A DNA stretch of 64,000 nucleotides from JAAFJM01 sp964529175 (lineage in GTDB: Bacteria; Bacteroidota; Bacteroidia; UKL13-3): assembly GCA_964529175.1 (NCBI GenBank), contig CAZGVO010000001.1:671770-735769 (forward strand). The letters are read 5' to 3'. Made by a program: the position numbers and the translations under genes. A model generated the notes under the pieces. That model did no database searches. It was not told the DNA's origin and saw only the letters and a list, made by a program, of their open reading frames with translations. This document shows, one piece after another, positions 43,358 through 52,463 of this stretch. The stretch's first letter is position 1. Each line of letters starts with the position of its first letter.

Positions 43358-44380
43358 ATGGGCGTATTTAGTTTTTTAACACAAGATTTAGCCATAGATT
43401 TAGGAACGGCTAATACTTTAATTATTCATAAAGACCAAGTGGTGGTTGACGAGCCGTCAATTATTGCTATTAACAGACGTAACGGAAATGTTATAGCTGT
43501 TGGCAGTCAAGCGCAACAAATGCATGGAAAGGTTCATGAAGATATTAAAACTATTCGTCCGCTTAAAGATGGTGTAATTGCTGATTTTCAGGCTGCGGAA
43601 CACATGATAAGAGGTTTAATTGGTATGATTCCTCAGGCTAATAAATTTATTAAACCGCAACAGCGCATGGTAATTTGTATTCCTTCGGGCATCACCGAAG
43701 TAGAAAAACGTGCGGTAAAAGATAGTGCTGAACGCGCTGGCTCAAAAGAGGTTTATTTGATTCATGAACCAATGGCTGCTGCAATAGGGATTGGAATTGA
43801 TGTATTTGAACCAATGGGTAACATGATTATTGATATTGGGGGAGGAACAACCGAAATTGCGGTTATTGCTTTAGCTGGTATTGTTTGCGATCAATCAATT
43901 CGTGTGGCTGGTGATGAATTTACCGATGATATTTTAGATTACATGCGCAGACAGCATAACCTTTTGGTTGGTGAAAGAACCGCTGAAAGAATAAAAATTG
44001 AAGTTGGTTCGGCTTTAAGCGAATTAGAAAACCCACCGCAAGATTATGCAGTAAATGGACGTGATTTAATGACAGGTATTCCAAAACAAATTAGTGTGAG
44101 CTATTCTGAAATTGCTGCAGCTTTAGATAAATCAATTTCGAAAATAGAGGAAGCTATTTTACGTGCTTTGGAATTAACCCCACCTGAACTTTCGGCCGAT
44201 ATTTACTCAACAGGTTTATACTTAACTGGTGGAGGTGCGTTATTGCGTGGTTTAGATAAACGTATTTCTGCAAAAACTAAATTACCTGTTCACGTAGCTG
44301 AAGATCCATTAAGAGCAGTTGTTAGAGGTACAGGTATGGCTCTTAAAAACTTAAAAAGCTACAAGTTCTTAATGACTTAA
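43358..44380 (+). CDS. mreB: Rod shape-determining protein MreB
   Basis: A 340-residue actin-like ATPase that organises the lateral cell-wall machinery on the inner face of the membrane. The phosphate 1 region I-D-L-G-T-A-N-T is near residue 13, phosphate 2 is D-I-G-G-G-T-T-E, and the adenosine motif is L-T-G-G-G-A-L-L-R-G. The amphipathic N-terminus M-G-V-F-S-F-L could bind the membrane. First gene of an mreBCD run. The order and length are typical. Confidence 0.97.
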   Translation: MGVFSFLTQDLAIDLGTANTLIIHKDQVVVDEPSIIAINRRNGNVIAVGSQAQQMHGKVHEDIKTIRPLKDGVIADFQAAEHMIRGLIGMIPQANKFIKPQQRMVICIPSGITEVEKRAVKDSAERAGSKEVYLIHEPMAAAIGIGIDVFEPMGNMIIDIGGGTTEIAVIALAGIVCDQSIRVAGDEFTDDILDYMRRQHNLLVGERTAERIKIEVGSALSELENPPQDYAVNGRDLMTGIPKQISVSYSEIAAALDKSISKIEEAILRALELTPPELSADIYSTGLYLTGGGALLRGLDKRISAKTKLPVHVAEDPLRAVVRGTGMALKNLKSYKFLMT

Positions 44381-44457
44381 TAGTCAGCCAATTGATATTT
44401 TATAAATCTTATAATTCTAAAACAAACCCCAAAAAGCCTCGGCACATAAAGTAAAGC

Positions 44458-45306
44458 ATGAAGAACCTAATATTTTTTATATATAAGTATTATGTATTTT
44501 TTATGTTCCTGGCATTCGAGGTCTTTGCCATGGTGGTTTTGTTTAGGTTTAATAATTACCAACAAGCTAGTTTTTTAAATTATACAGCAAGTACCAGTGC
44601 TTCTATTTACAATGCCATTAATAGTACTACAGGTTATTTTAACTTAAAAACTTTAAACGATAGCTTGCAACAAGAAAATGCAAGGTTACGTTCTCAATTG
44701 TTGCAGTCATATTACCAAAATGGATTTACTACTACCAATATTAACGATACTTTGTACAAACAACAGTATCAATATATTTCGGCTCAAGTAGTTAATAATT
44801 CAATTAGCAAAAAGAATAATTTTATTACCATTGATAAAGGTTCGCTACATGGCGTAAAACGCTTTGATGGTGTTATTTGCCCAAATGGTGTGGTTGGTAT
44901 AGTTTGGCAGGTTACACCTTATTACAGTTTGGTACAATCAGTTTTAAACAGTAAAAGTAATACTGGCGCTAAAGTTAAAAAAACAGGTGATATCGGTACT
45001 GTAACATGGGATGGGGCAAATGCTTTATTCGCCCAATTAAGCGATGTAAATACTTTTGTGCCTGTAACAATTGGTGATGAAATAGTTTCTACCGCACAGT
45101 CAGCTTCTTATCCCGAAGAAATTCCAATTGGAAAAATTGTAAAAATTGATAGAAATCCAGAAAAAAACTCTTACGACATTACTATTTTGGTACATACACC
45201 TTTTAGCAGGCTAAAAAATGTTTATGTAGTTCGTAATTTATTTAAAGAAAGTCAGCAAGCGGCAGAAACAAAAGCAGTAGAAGAGGAGGCAAAAAATGAT
45301 AATTGA
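44458..45306 (+). CDS. mreC: Rod shape-determining protein MreC
   Basis: A 282-residue bitopic protein: one N-terminal membrane helix (about 8-28), a coiled coil (L-K-T-L-N-D-S-L-Q-Q-E-N-A-R-L-R-S-Q, about 62-80), and a periplasmic beta-rich domain with D-K-G-S-L-H-G-V, P-N-G-V-V-G-I-V and R-L-K-N-V-Y-V-V. It links MreB to periplasmic peptidoglycan synthases. It starts 77 bp after mreB and overlaps mreD by 11 bases. Confidence 0.95.
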   Translation: MKNLIFFIYKYYVFFMFLAFEVFAMVVLFRFNNYQQASFLNYTASTSASIYNAINSTTGYFNLKTLNDSLQQENARLRSQLLQSYYQNGFTTTNINDTLYKQQYQYISAQVVNNSISKKNNFITIDKGSLHGVKRFDGVICPNGVVGIVWQVTPYYSLVQSVLNSKSNTGAKVKKTGDIGTVTWDGANALFAQLSDVNTFVPVTIGDEIVSTAQSASYPEEIPIGKIVKIDRNPEKNSYDITILVHTPFSRLKNVYVVRNLFKESQQAAETKAVEEEAKNDN

Positions 45307-45814
45307 TATACTTAATTTTCTGGTTCGTTTTGTTCTTTTGGTGTTTTTACAAATTGTTGTTATAAATAATATCGATTTAAGCACGTATGTAAATCCATAC
45401 ATTTATGTGGTACTTATTTTAAGTTTACCTTATAATATTAAGCCTTGGCTGGTATTGGTTATAAGCTTTTTATTAGGAATGACTATGGATACTTTTAGCA
45501 GTATGCCAGGTCCACATATAGCAGCCACTGTTTTAATGGGTTACATGCGCAGATTTTACTTAATGTTTAGTACCAATAAAGATGACTTGGAAACAAAAAT
45601 TGAACCTAATTTTAGCAGTAAAGGCCCAATTGGATATATGGTTTACGTTTTATTGATGGTATTTCTACATCATTTTGTGTTGTTTTTCCTAGAAGCATTT
45701 ACTTTCCATCAGTTTTTCTCAACACTATCGCGCATTTTCTTCAGTACCTTATTTACCACGTTACTTATTGGTTTAGGGCAATTGTTATTTTATAAAGTAG
45801 CTAAAAAAGCGTAA
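45296..45814 (+). CDS. mreD: Rod shape-determining membrane protein MreD
   Basis: A 172-residue protein with five to six hydrophobic helices and little else, the usual MreD layout. P-Y-N-I-K-P-W-L-V-L and G-M-T-M-D-T-F-S are typical of Bacteroidota MreD. It overlaps mreC by 11 bases. The penicillin-binding protein 2 and RodA genes that commonly follow in Bacteroidota are not here: the next gene is convergent with a 5-bp gap. Confidence 0.9.
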   Translation: MIIDILNFLVRFVLLVFLQIVVINNIDLSTYVNPYIYVVLILSLPYNIKPWLVLVISFLLGMTMDTFSSMPGPHIAATVLMGYMRRFYLMFSTNKDDLETKIEPNFSSKGPIGYMVYVLLMVFLHHFVLFFLEAFTFHQFFSTLSRIFFSTLFTTLLIGLGQLLFYKVAKKA

Positions 45815-45819
45815 ATTTT

Positions 45820-46581
45820 TTATAAAGTATTATTTAAAAGTTCAACAGAAGAGCAGGCTTTTTGGTAAAGTTTTGATGAAATAACTTTATCTCTAATAAT
45901 AGAAATATGCCTTAAATTATGTGCATCGCTGCCTACAAAACTGTGTAGCTTTTTATCAACTATTCCTTCTGCTGCTTTAAGCACATGTGGGCTATAATAA
46001 CCAATTAACGAAAGGTTATTGAGTTGTAATAAAATACCTTTATCTACTAATTCTTGGTATTTATTTTTTTGTTGATGGTAATAAGTATAGCGCTCAGGAT
46101 GAGCTAAAATAGGGGTGTAGCCATTTATTTGTAATTCAAAAATAGCCGATTTAAAATTACGAGCCTCTTCTAAAAAAGGCATTTCTACCAAAACATATTT
46201 TTTATTTCCGCCAAAACATAAAACTTCGTTATTATTAATTTTAGCTTCAAAAGCATCATCAATCATGTATTCGGCAGCTACTTCCATCTCGAGGTTAACA
46301 CCTTTTTCTTTTAAATGGGCTTTAAGTTCTGCTAGTTTTGGTAATAAATTATGGGGGCCATTTTTATAAAAATCGCTCATAATATGAGGAGTAGTTATCA
46401 CTTTAGTATAACCCATTTCCTCAAATACTTTTAGCGTTTCAGCAGCTTCGTCAAGCGATTGTACGCCATCATCAACAGCGTGAATGAGGTGCGAGTGAAG
46501 CTCAACCTTTACAGGATTTATAAAAGAGGCAGCATTTTGTGCTGCCTCTTTGTTACCGAATATTTTATTTAAAAATCCCAA
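45820..46581 (-). CDS. CpsB/CapC-like PHP-type tyrosine-protein phosphatase
   Basis: A 253-residue protein with a PHP metallophosphatase domain. Metal ligands are visible: H29 and H31 in E-L-H-S-H-L-I-H-A-V-D-D-G, T-T-P-H around residue 67, L-A-H-P-E-R-Y, and G-S-D-A-H-N near the C-terminus. This is the CpsB/YwqE pattern. The known enzymes dephosphorylate bacterial tyrosine kinases that control capsule or exopolysaccharide polymerisation. Last gene of a three-gene minus-strand run, 1 bp after the isomerase gene, which supports a sugar/polysaccharide role. No tyrosine kinase is next to it here. Confidence 0.88.
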   Translation of the reverse strand: MGFLNKIFGNKEAAQNAASFINPVKVELHSHLIHAVDDGVQSLDEAAETLKVFEEMGYTKVITTPHIMSDFYKNGPHNLLPKLAELKAHLKEKGVNLEMEVAAEYMIDDAFEAKINNNEVLCFGGNKKYVLVEMPFLEEARNFKSAIFELQINGYTPILAHPERYTYYHQQKNKYQELVDKGILLQLNNLSLIGYYSPHVLKAAEGIVDKKLHSFVGSDAHNLRHISIIRDKVISSKLYQKACSSVELLNNTL

Positions 46582-46582
46582 A

Positions 46583-47560
46583 TTATACGTTTGATAAGTA
46601 TTCTTTTAACGAAGCAATATTTGGCACATTTAATGAATCAACTTTTCTGTAATCAGCTACGTATAAACTTAACCAATCTAAGCGATGAATCATTTCGTAA
46701 ACTGCTTCTAAATTAAACTCGCTTACCGCCATATTAATAACTTTATGATTTTCAACTTCCAATAAATTGGTTAAAAATTCAAAACGAGCACCAACACGAG
46801 GGTTGCTATTAGAGTTTAATAAAATGTATAACGATGGTAAATCGCCATAATAACTTTCTATCATGTTATGGTTTGCCTCCGGCAATACACTCACAAATGC
46901 TTCGTGTTTGGCATTTTCTTGTATTTGCTGCGCAAAACGAATTCCTGTTGATTCAAAATAACCATCGGTAACAATAATAAATTTGTTGTTAACCTTAGCT
47001 TTAATTGCTTCAAAAGCACTAGTCATTTCTTCTTCATAAGGAGCGGTGTCTTTTACTTTGGCAGCTATTTCTTTCAATGTTGAGGCAACATCTTTTTTAA
47101 TAAACTCAGCAAAAATTTGTACCAAATAAGTTAAAGAAAAGCCTAATGCCATTCTAGGTTGGAAACCAGGCTCTAGGTGGTATCTTTTTAAGTTATTTTC
47201 GGTTGCAAGTTCCGCTAATTTACCGCCCCCAGTTAAAATAATCATATCGCAACCGCGTTTTTTAACCTCATCAAACATAAATAATGTTTCCTCAGTATTT
47301 CCGCTATACGAACCTAAAATAACCAATGAGTTTTTATTTACATATGCAGGTAAAGTGTAATCAGCAATACATTCTACAGGAACTGGAAACTCGTCCATAA
47401 AAATGTTTTTTACTAATCTACCACCAATACCGCTACCACCTAATCCACCAATCATAATATTGGTGTATTTGGTAATGTCCATTCCGTGTGCGCTGTAATT
47501 ATTAAGCGCAAATTCAATTTGGTAACTGAATTTTTTTAATGCTTCGTGTTGTACGTTCAT
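46583..47560 (-). CDS. Bifunctional phosphoglucose/phosphomannose isomerase
   Basis: A 325-residue protein with two SIS folds. I-G-G-L-G-G-S-G-I-G-G-R at about 36-47 and G-S-Y-S-G-N-T-E-E-T at about 78-87 bind the sugar phosphate; E-A-N-H-N-M-I-E-S-Y is a later family segment. Archaeal and bacterial members interconvert fructose 6-phosphate with glucose 6-phosphate and mannose 6-phosphate, feeding nucleotide-sugar synthesis. It lies 12 bp after rfbA and 1 bp before the cpsB-like gene, forming an operon. Confidence 0.88.
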   Translation of the reverse strand: MNVQHEALKKFSYQIEFALNNYSAHGMDITKYTNIMIGGLGGSGIGGRLVKNIFMDEFPVPVECIADYTLPAYVNKNSLVILGSYSGNTEETLFMFDEVKKRGCDMIILTGGGKLAELATENNLKRYHLEPGFQPRMALGFSLTYLVQIFAEFIKKDVASTLKEIAAKVKDTAPYEEEMTSAFEAIKAKVNNKFIIVTDGYFESTGIRFAQQIQENAKHEAFVSVLPEANHNMIESYYGDLPSLYILLNSNSNPRVGARFEFLTNLLEVENHKVINMAVSEFNLEAVYEMIHRLDWLSLYVADYRKVDSLNVPNIASLKEYLSNV

Positions 47561-47572
47561 ATTTCTCTTATA

Positions 47573-48436
47573 TTATTTTTTTATTAGGTTCAATAAATAT
47601 TGACCATATCCGCTTTTTACTAATTTTTTAGCTTCAGTTTCTAATTGTTCTTTGGTTATATAACCCATGTTATAGGCTATTTCTTCAATACAACCAACTT
47701 TTAATCCTTGGCGTTCTTCAATTACCTGTACAAACTGGCCAGCTTGCATAAGCGAAGCAAAAGTTCCTGTATCTAACCAAGCAGTGCCACGTTGTAAAAC
47801 ACCCACTTTAAGTTTCCCTTGTTCTAAATATACTTTGTTTACATCGGTAATTTCATATTCACCGCGAGGAGATGGTTTGATGTTTTTAGCAATTTCAACC
47901 ACTGAATTATCGTAAAAGTATAAGCCAGGAACCGCATAATTTGATTTAGGATTAGCTGGTTTTTCTTCAATGCTTAATGCATTCATTTGTTCATCAAACT
48001 CTACTACTCCATAACGTTCAGGGTCGCTCACATGGTAAGCAAATACTACTCCTCCTTCAGGATTATTATTGCTTTGCAATAAGGCTTTTAAACCAGAGCT
48101 AAAGAAAATATTATCACCTAAAATCAAGGCAACTTTGTCTTTTCCAATAAACTCTTCACCAATTACAAAAGCTTGTGCAAGTCCATCAGGACTAGGCTGT
48201 TCAGCATATTCTATACGGCAGCCTATTTGTGAGCCATTGCCTAATAATTTTCTAAAACCGGGTAAATCATGAGGAGTTGAAATAATTAAAATTTCTTTGA
48301 TACCAGCTAACATTAATACCGATAAAGGATAATAAATCATTGGTTTATCGTAAACGGGCATTAATTGTTTGCTAACTGCTAATGTTAATGGATGTAAGCG
48401 CGTGCCGCTTCCTCCTGCTAAAATTATTCCTTTCAT
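47573..48436 (-). CDS. rfbA: Glucose-1-phosphate thymidylyltransferase
   Basis: A 287-residue enzyme joining dTTP and glucose 1-phosphate to dTDP-glucose, the first step towards dTDP-rhamnose and other deoxysugars for surface glycans. The nucleotide-binding start is L-A-G-G-S-G-T-R-L-H-P at about 6-16, followed by Q-L-M-P-V-Y-D-K-P-M-I-Y-Y-P. I-L-G-D-N-I-F-F holds the metal Asp, and W-L-D-T-G-T is near residue 223. Length is typical. First gene of the rfbA - isomerase - phosphatase operon. rfbB, C and D are not in the window. Confidence 0.95.
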   Translation of the reverse strand: MKGIILAGGSGTRLHPLTLAVSKQLMPVYDKPMIYYPLSVLMLAGIKEILIISTPHDLPGFRKLLGNGSQIGCRIEYAEQPSPDGLAQAFVIGEEFIGKDKVALILGDNIFFSSGLKALLQSNNNPEGGVVFAYHVSDPERYGVVEFDEQMNALSIEEKPANPKSNYAVPGLYFYDNSVVEIAKNIKPSPRGEYEITDVNKVYLEQGKLKVGVLQRGTAWLDTGTFASLMQAGQFVQVIEERQGLKVGCIEEIAYNMGYITKEQLETEAKKLVKSGYGQYLLNLIKK

Positions 48437-48590
48437 AATAGGGATAGTTAATTGTGAAATTCGGTTAAAGAAACGTATTAAATATTTAATACAGCCTGCA
48501 ATATAATTTTTTTGTCAGGTAAAATTACACTATTTATATTTTAATAACTTAAACATAAGCAAAAAGTGAACAGTGAAATAGACGTTAATT

Positions 48591-49355
48591 TTAAAATCTA
48601 TTTATAAAATTTTCAATTGCCTTATTTAGCTTTTCGGTTTCTTCTAACATTCCCATATGGTTGGAGTTTTGCAAGTAACAAATTTCTGCAGTTTTGCAAA
48701 GTGCGGCTTGTTCAAACATGTCTTTATCTGTTATAATGGTATCGTGTTTGCCAATAGCAAAAAATACGGGAATATTTAAATTCTGTAATAACGTAAAATT
48801 TTCCTCACGCATCATTATGGCTTTTATAGCCTCAATCACACCATTTGGGTTTGATTTTTCCGCGTTAGCAATCAATTCTTTAATAACAGTTTTGTTATTT
48901 TCTTTATCGTAAAACAAATCAGGGAAAAAGGTTTTATAAAATAACGAAGGACTATTTTTTTGAATAAAACCAATTAATTGTTTGCGCTTTGCGAGCCTTT
49001 CAAAACTATCTTTTGCCGCGGTGGAATGTATTAAACCAATTCCTTTTAACAAATTGGCATATTTTTTTGCGAAAGCTAACGAAACATAACCGCCCATGCT
49101 ATGACCAAATAGGTAGCAATTTTCTATTTTTAAATAATCAATAACTATTTTTACTTCATCAGCCATTTGACTTATAGTAACATCCTTTATAGTGTTACTT
49201 TGTCCAAAACCAGGTAGGTCAATACATAATAAATTAAACGATTGCTTAAGGTATTCAACTTGTTTTGTAAATAATGAACTGTTTTCGCAAAAGCCATGTA
49301 AAAAAATTATGGTTTTACTTTTGTCGGCTGGCAGGTATTGGTATTTTAGCATCAT
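48591..49355 (-). CDS. Alpha/beta hydrolase
   Basis: A 254-residue protein with the alpha/beta hydrolase layout: F-L-H-G-F-C-E-N near residue 20 (oxyanion hole), nucleophile elbow G-H-S-M-G-G at about 87-92, the acid in I-G-K-H-D-T, and the final His in S-N-H-M-G-M-L-E. This is the MenH/BioH-like small-esterase group, but the substrate is not evident. Tandem ATGs at 49355 and 49352. A terminator lies in the gap to ppiD. Confidence 0.84.
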   Translation of the reverse strand: MMLKYQYLPADKSKTIIFLHGFCENSSLFTKQVEYLKQSFNLLCIDLPGFGQSNTIKDVTISQMADEVKIVIDYLKIENCYLFGHSMGGYVSLAFAKKYANLLKGIGLIHSTAAKDSFERLAKRKQLIGFIQKNSPSLFYKTFFPDLFYDKENNKTVIKELIANAEKSNPNGVIEAIKAIMMREENFTLLQNLNIPVFFAIGKHDTIITDKDMFEQAALCKTAEICYLQNSNHMGMLEETEKLNKAIENFINRF

Positions 49356-49376
49356 AGCTTTTTAGGTTTATAACAT

Positions 49377-49415
49377 AAAAAAAGCCACCAGTTTAAGTTA
49401 CTGATGGCTTTTTTA
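49377..49415. terminator. ppiD terminator hairpin
   Basis: AAAAGCCACCAGT pairs with ACTGATGGCTTTT (one mismatch) around a 7-nt loop, followed by a T-run on either strand. It lies 14 bp after the ppiD stop. Confidence 0.82.
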
Positions 49416-49428
49416 TATAAATTACATT

Positions 49429-51540
49429 TTAGTAAAATTTGTAACGTAAATCTGTAACTTTATGTAAGTCTTTTAAAGTTTCCATAAAGCCGTATTCTAA
49501 TTTTTGGCTCAATGGTTGTTTTAATTCAGCTTTATAAGGGTTGTAATCTGTAATTGCTGGCGCCTCGTTAAATTTATTAACTTGGAAAGCATATACACCA
49601 CCATCGCCTTTAAATGCTGATACAAATTTGTTTGGTGTAGTTCCTAAAACGGCTCCAACAAATGAGTTATCTTGACCAACATAAGCAATGTTTGCATTTT
49701 CGAAGCTTTGCGCTCCAATTGGAGTAACAGCTAAGTTTAATTTTTTGCTTAATGCATCTAAAGTTGCAGCACCACCATCAACAGCTTCTTTCATTTTAGC
49801 TACTAATTGTTCTGCTTTTTTATCTTTTCTATAATCAACTTCTACGCGTGCTTTAGCTGCATCAAAACTAGCTTTTCCTTTTTCGCGAATATCTTTAACA
49901 ACTGCAATTACGTGTTTATCACCAACAGTTATCACCTCGCTTACATCACCAACTTCAGCATTAAATGCCCATTTTACCACTTCACGAGCATCTTGGTATC
50001 CAGGTAAAAAGTTATCATTTTCTCTGATGTATTCAGCTGTTTTTATTTCTAATTTTTTCTCTTTTGCTTTTGCTTCAAAATCTGAAGCACTGCGGCTCGA
50101 TGCTGCAAACTGGCTTGCTTCGTTAAATGCAAAACCAACTGTTTTTTCGCTAGCTTTAAAAGTACGTTCAACTAAACCTGCTGTTACTAATTTGCTCGAT
50201 TTATTTTCAGTAATTTTAACAATGTGCCATCCAAATTGCGTTTTTACAACTCCTAAGTCACCTTTTTTACCAGCTTTAACAAATTTGTTAAACTCAGGAA
50301 CCATTTGTCCGTCTTGGAACCAACCTAAATCTCCGCCTCTATCTTTTGTTCCGTCAGTACCATATTGAGCAGCCATTAAAGCAAAATCGCTACCACCTTT
50401 AATTTGGGCTAAAATTTCTTCTGCTTTAGTTTTGCTGTTCAATGTATCTTGAGCAGTAGCACCTTCTACTTTAAATAAAATATGGCTAGCACGCATAAAT
50501 ACAGTAGTATCGTTTTTAACACCACTAACTTTGTAAATTTGGTATTTATTGTCTTTAAAAATTGGTCCAACAATACTTCCAATTGAATCAGAGAATAATT
50601 TATTTACTACATCTTCTGGGAAATCTTTTCTTGAGCGAGGAGTTGGATCAAATCTAACTTCACTATTAGCATCAACGTATTGTGTATCGTTTTTAGCTTG
50701 AGCGAAATTAACTAATTGCTCGCCAACCCATTTTTGCATTTCAGCAGTATCTTCTTTACTTGGAGCAAAATTATAAACAACAAAATCAATTTTACGACTG
50801 TTTTCGCGCTCTTTGTATTTGTTTTGGTTTTTATTGAAGTACGATTTTAAATCGCTTTCTTCAGCTTTTATAGTTGAATCAGCAATTGCATTAAACGGCA
50901 TTACTATATAATTTAATTCAGCTGTTCTTGTTCTAGCCTCGTAAAGTTTTTTAGCTTCAACGTTAGTAGTATAAACACCTTTTTTTACCAATGCAGCATA
51001 TTTTCTATTTAAGCCATCTTGCAATAAATAGTCTTCAAAATCACGTAATTGTTTTTTTGTTTTTTCATCACCTTTTTCAACAATTTGTTTTAAATTTTGA
51101 ATAACTACATTTTTATCAAAAATACCTGTTTTAGGGTCAGTAAATGATTGTTTAACTTGTGGGTGAATATTATCTCCTGCAAAAAGGTCGTTTAATTCTT
51201 CATTGCTTACAACAATTCCTAAATTACCATATTCTTTGCTCATCAAGTTTTGTTGGATAATAATGTTCCAAGCTTGCTCTCTAATTTGACTTCTGGTATT
51301 ATCGTCAATTGGCTGCCCTTGGCTACGTTCTTTATACATTTCCTCCTGCTTAGCTACTTCCATTTCAAATTGTTTGTAGGTAATTGCATCACCATCAATG
51401 GTACCTACATCGTTTGACGATGTGTTTAAAAAGCTGTTTCTGCCTGTTAAAGCATCTGAAACTAGGAATAATACTAAGGCTAATCCAACAAATCCAATTG
51501 CTATGCCACTTCTATTTCTTATTTTGGTTAATATTGCCAT
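49429..51540 (-). CDS. ppiD: Periplasmic peptidyl-prolyl isomerase, PpiD/SurA-like
   Basis: A 703-residue protein with one N-terminal membrane helix (about 12-30: I-A-I-G-F-V-G-L-A-L-V-L-F-L-V), a SurA_N-like chaperone domain (T-I-D-G-D-A-I-T-Y-K-Q-F-E), and a parvulin domain at about 345-450 with R-A-S-H-I-L-F-K, D-F-A-L-M-A-A-Q-Y-G and G-D-L-G-W-F, ending W-H-I-V-K-I. A second, degenerate parvulin-like region follows. It helps fold periplasmic and outer membrane proteins. The gene has a textbook promoter (51561-51592) and terminator, so it is monocistronic. Confidence 0.92.
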   Translation of the reverse strand: MAILTKIRNRSGIAIGFVGLALVLFLVSDALTGRNSFLNTSSNDVGTIDGDAITYKQFEMEVAKQEEMYKERSQGQPIDDNTRSQIREQAWNIIIQQNLMSKEYGNLGIVVSNEELNDLFAGDNIHPQVKQSFTDPKTGIFDKNVVIQNLKQIVEKGDEKTKKQLRDFEDYLLQDGLNRKYAALVKKGVYTTNVEAKKLYEARTRTAELNYIVMPFNAIADSTIKAEESDLKSYFNKNQNKYKERENSRKIDFVVYNFAPSKEDTAEMQKWVGEQLVNFAQAKNDTQYVDANSEVRFDPTPRSRKDFPEDVVNKLFSDSIGSIVGPIFKDNKYQIYKVSGVKNDTTVFMRASHILFKVEGATAQDTLNSKTKAEEILAQIKGGSDFALMAAQYGTDGTKDRGGDLGWFQDGQMVPEFNKFVKAGKKGDLGVVKTQFGWHIVKITENKSSKLVTAGLVERTFKASEKTVGFAFNEASQFAASSRSASDFEAKAKEKKLEIKTAEYIRENDNFLPGYQDAREVVKWAFNAEVGDVSEVITVGDKHVIAVVKDIREKGKASFDAAKARVEVDYRKDKKAEQLVAKMKEAVDGGAATLDALSKKLNLAVTPIGAQSFENANIAYVGQDNSFVGAVLGTTPNKFVSAFKGDGGVYAFQVNKFNEAPAITDYNPYKAELKQPLSQKLEYGFMETLKDLHKVTDLRYKFY

Positions 51541-51560
51541 ACGGTTTTTTTAAAGAGTGG

Positions 51561-51592
51561 CAAAAATAAGCGCAATGACTATACAAGGCAAA
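51561..51592 (-). promoter_or_regulatory. ppiD promoter, TTTG-N20-TATTTTTG
   Basis: On the minus strand the -33 element TTTG (51589-51592) is 20 bp from the -7 element TATTTTTG (51561-51568), an exact TAnnTTTG. The expected transcription start is about 51555, some 15 nt ahead of the ATG. This is the clearest primary sigma promoter in the window. Confidence 0.75.
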
Positions 51593-51648
51593 TGTTATTT
51601 ATTTTTACACTTGCATTTAAATCAACTAGTTACATAAAAAGCATAAAA

Positions 51649-52356
51649 ATGACTTACGGAAAATTATACTTAATTCCCAATTTTTTGGCAAATGACAGCC
51701 AAAACGATTTTTTGCCTGAAATGGTGAAAAGAATGACCCATCATTTAAAAAATTTTGTGGTTGAAAGTGAGAAAGAAGCAAGGGCTTTGATTAAAAAATT
51801 ACAGTTAGCTACACCACAAAATGAGTTGCAAATTTTTATTTTAAACGAACATACTGAAGCAAATACTTACCACCGATTATTAAAGGCCTTGGAAAACGAA
51901 CAAGATGCTGGTATAATAAGCGATGCGGGCTTACCTTGTGTAGCAGATCCTGGTTTTCAACTGGTAGCTTTAGCGCACCAAAAAAATATAAAAGTTATCC
52001 CTTTGCCGGGCTCTTCTTCTATCTTTATGGCTTTAATGGCAAGCGGCTTTAGTGGTCAGAATTTTGCTTTTATAGGCTATTTACCAATAGATAAAAATTT
52101 ACGGGTAAAAAGAATTAAGGAGCTAGAAAGAGAATTGGTTACTAAACAACAAGCGCAGATTTTTATGGAAACGCCTTATCGTAACAACCATTTGTTTGAT
52201 GATTTGGTAAAAAATTGTAACGGGAATGTATTGCTTTGTATTGCTTGCAATATATCGGCAAACGATGAATTGATACAAACAAAACCAATTAGAGAGTGGG
52301 CTAAAATTAAACCCGATTTACACAAGAGGCCTACTATTTTTATATTGGGTAATTAA
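51649..52356 (+). CDS. SAM-dependent methyltransferase of the RsmI/tetrapyrrole methylase family
   Basis: A 235-residue protein. The ATG at 51649 is chosen because the conserved strand T-Y-G-K-L-Y-L-I-P-N begins there; the in-frame ATG at 51592 lies inside the ppiD promoter region. The RsmI-like motif G-I-I-S-D-A-G-L-P-C-V-A-D-P-G is at about 88-102, followed by P-L-P-G-S-S-S. RsmI 2'-O-methylates C1402 of 16S rRNA; this shorter Bacteroidota form may or may not share that target. Confidence 0.8.
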   Translation: MTYGKLYLIPNFLANDSQNDFLPEMVKRMTHHLKNFVVESEKEARALIKKLQLATPQNELQIFILNEHTEANTYHRLLKALENEQDAGIISDAGLPCVADPGFQLVALAHQKNIKVIPLPGSSSIFMALMASGFSGQNFAFIGYLPIDKNLRVKRIKELERELVTKQQAQIFMETPYRNNHLFDDLVKNCNGNVLLCIACNISANDELIQTKPIREWAKIKPDLHKRPTIFILGN

Positions 52357-52463
52357 ATAAACCTTACGGTATGGCGCAGTAACTAAATCTTATCAAAAAA
52401 ATGATAAATTGATAAAAAAATATAAATTGCGCAGCAAAACACAAACAGTAAACTTATAACTTT

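Noticed and set aside
50027..50368. 113-residue plus-strand frame opposite ppiD
   Set aside because: Lies inside the parvulin-coding part of ppiD on the other strand; a shadow.
51592..51648. Longer start of the RsmI-like gene
   Set aside because: The extra 19 residues lie at the -33 element of the divergent ppiD promoter and precede the conserved first strand.
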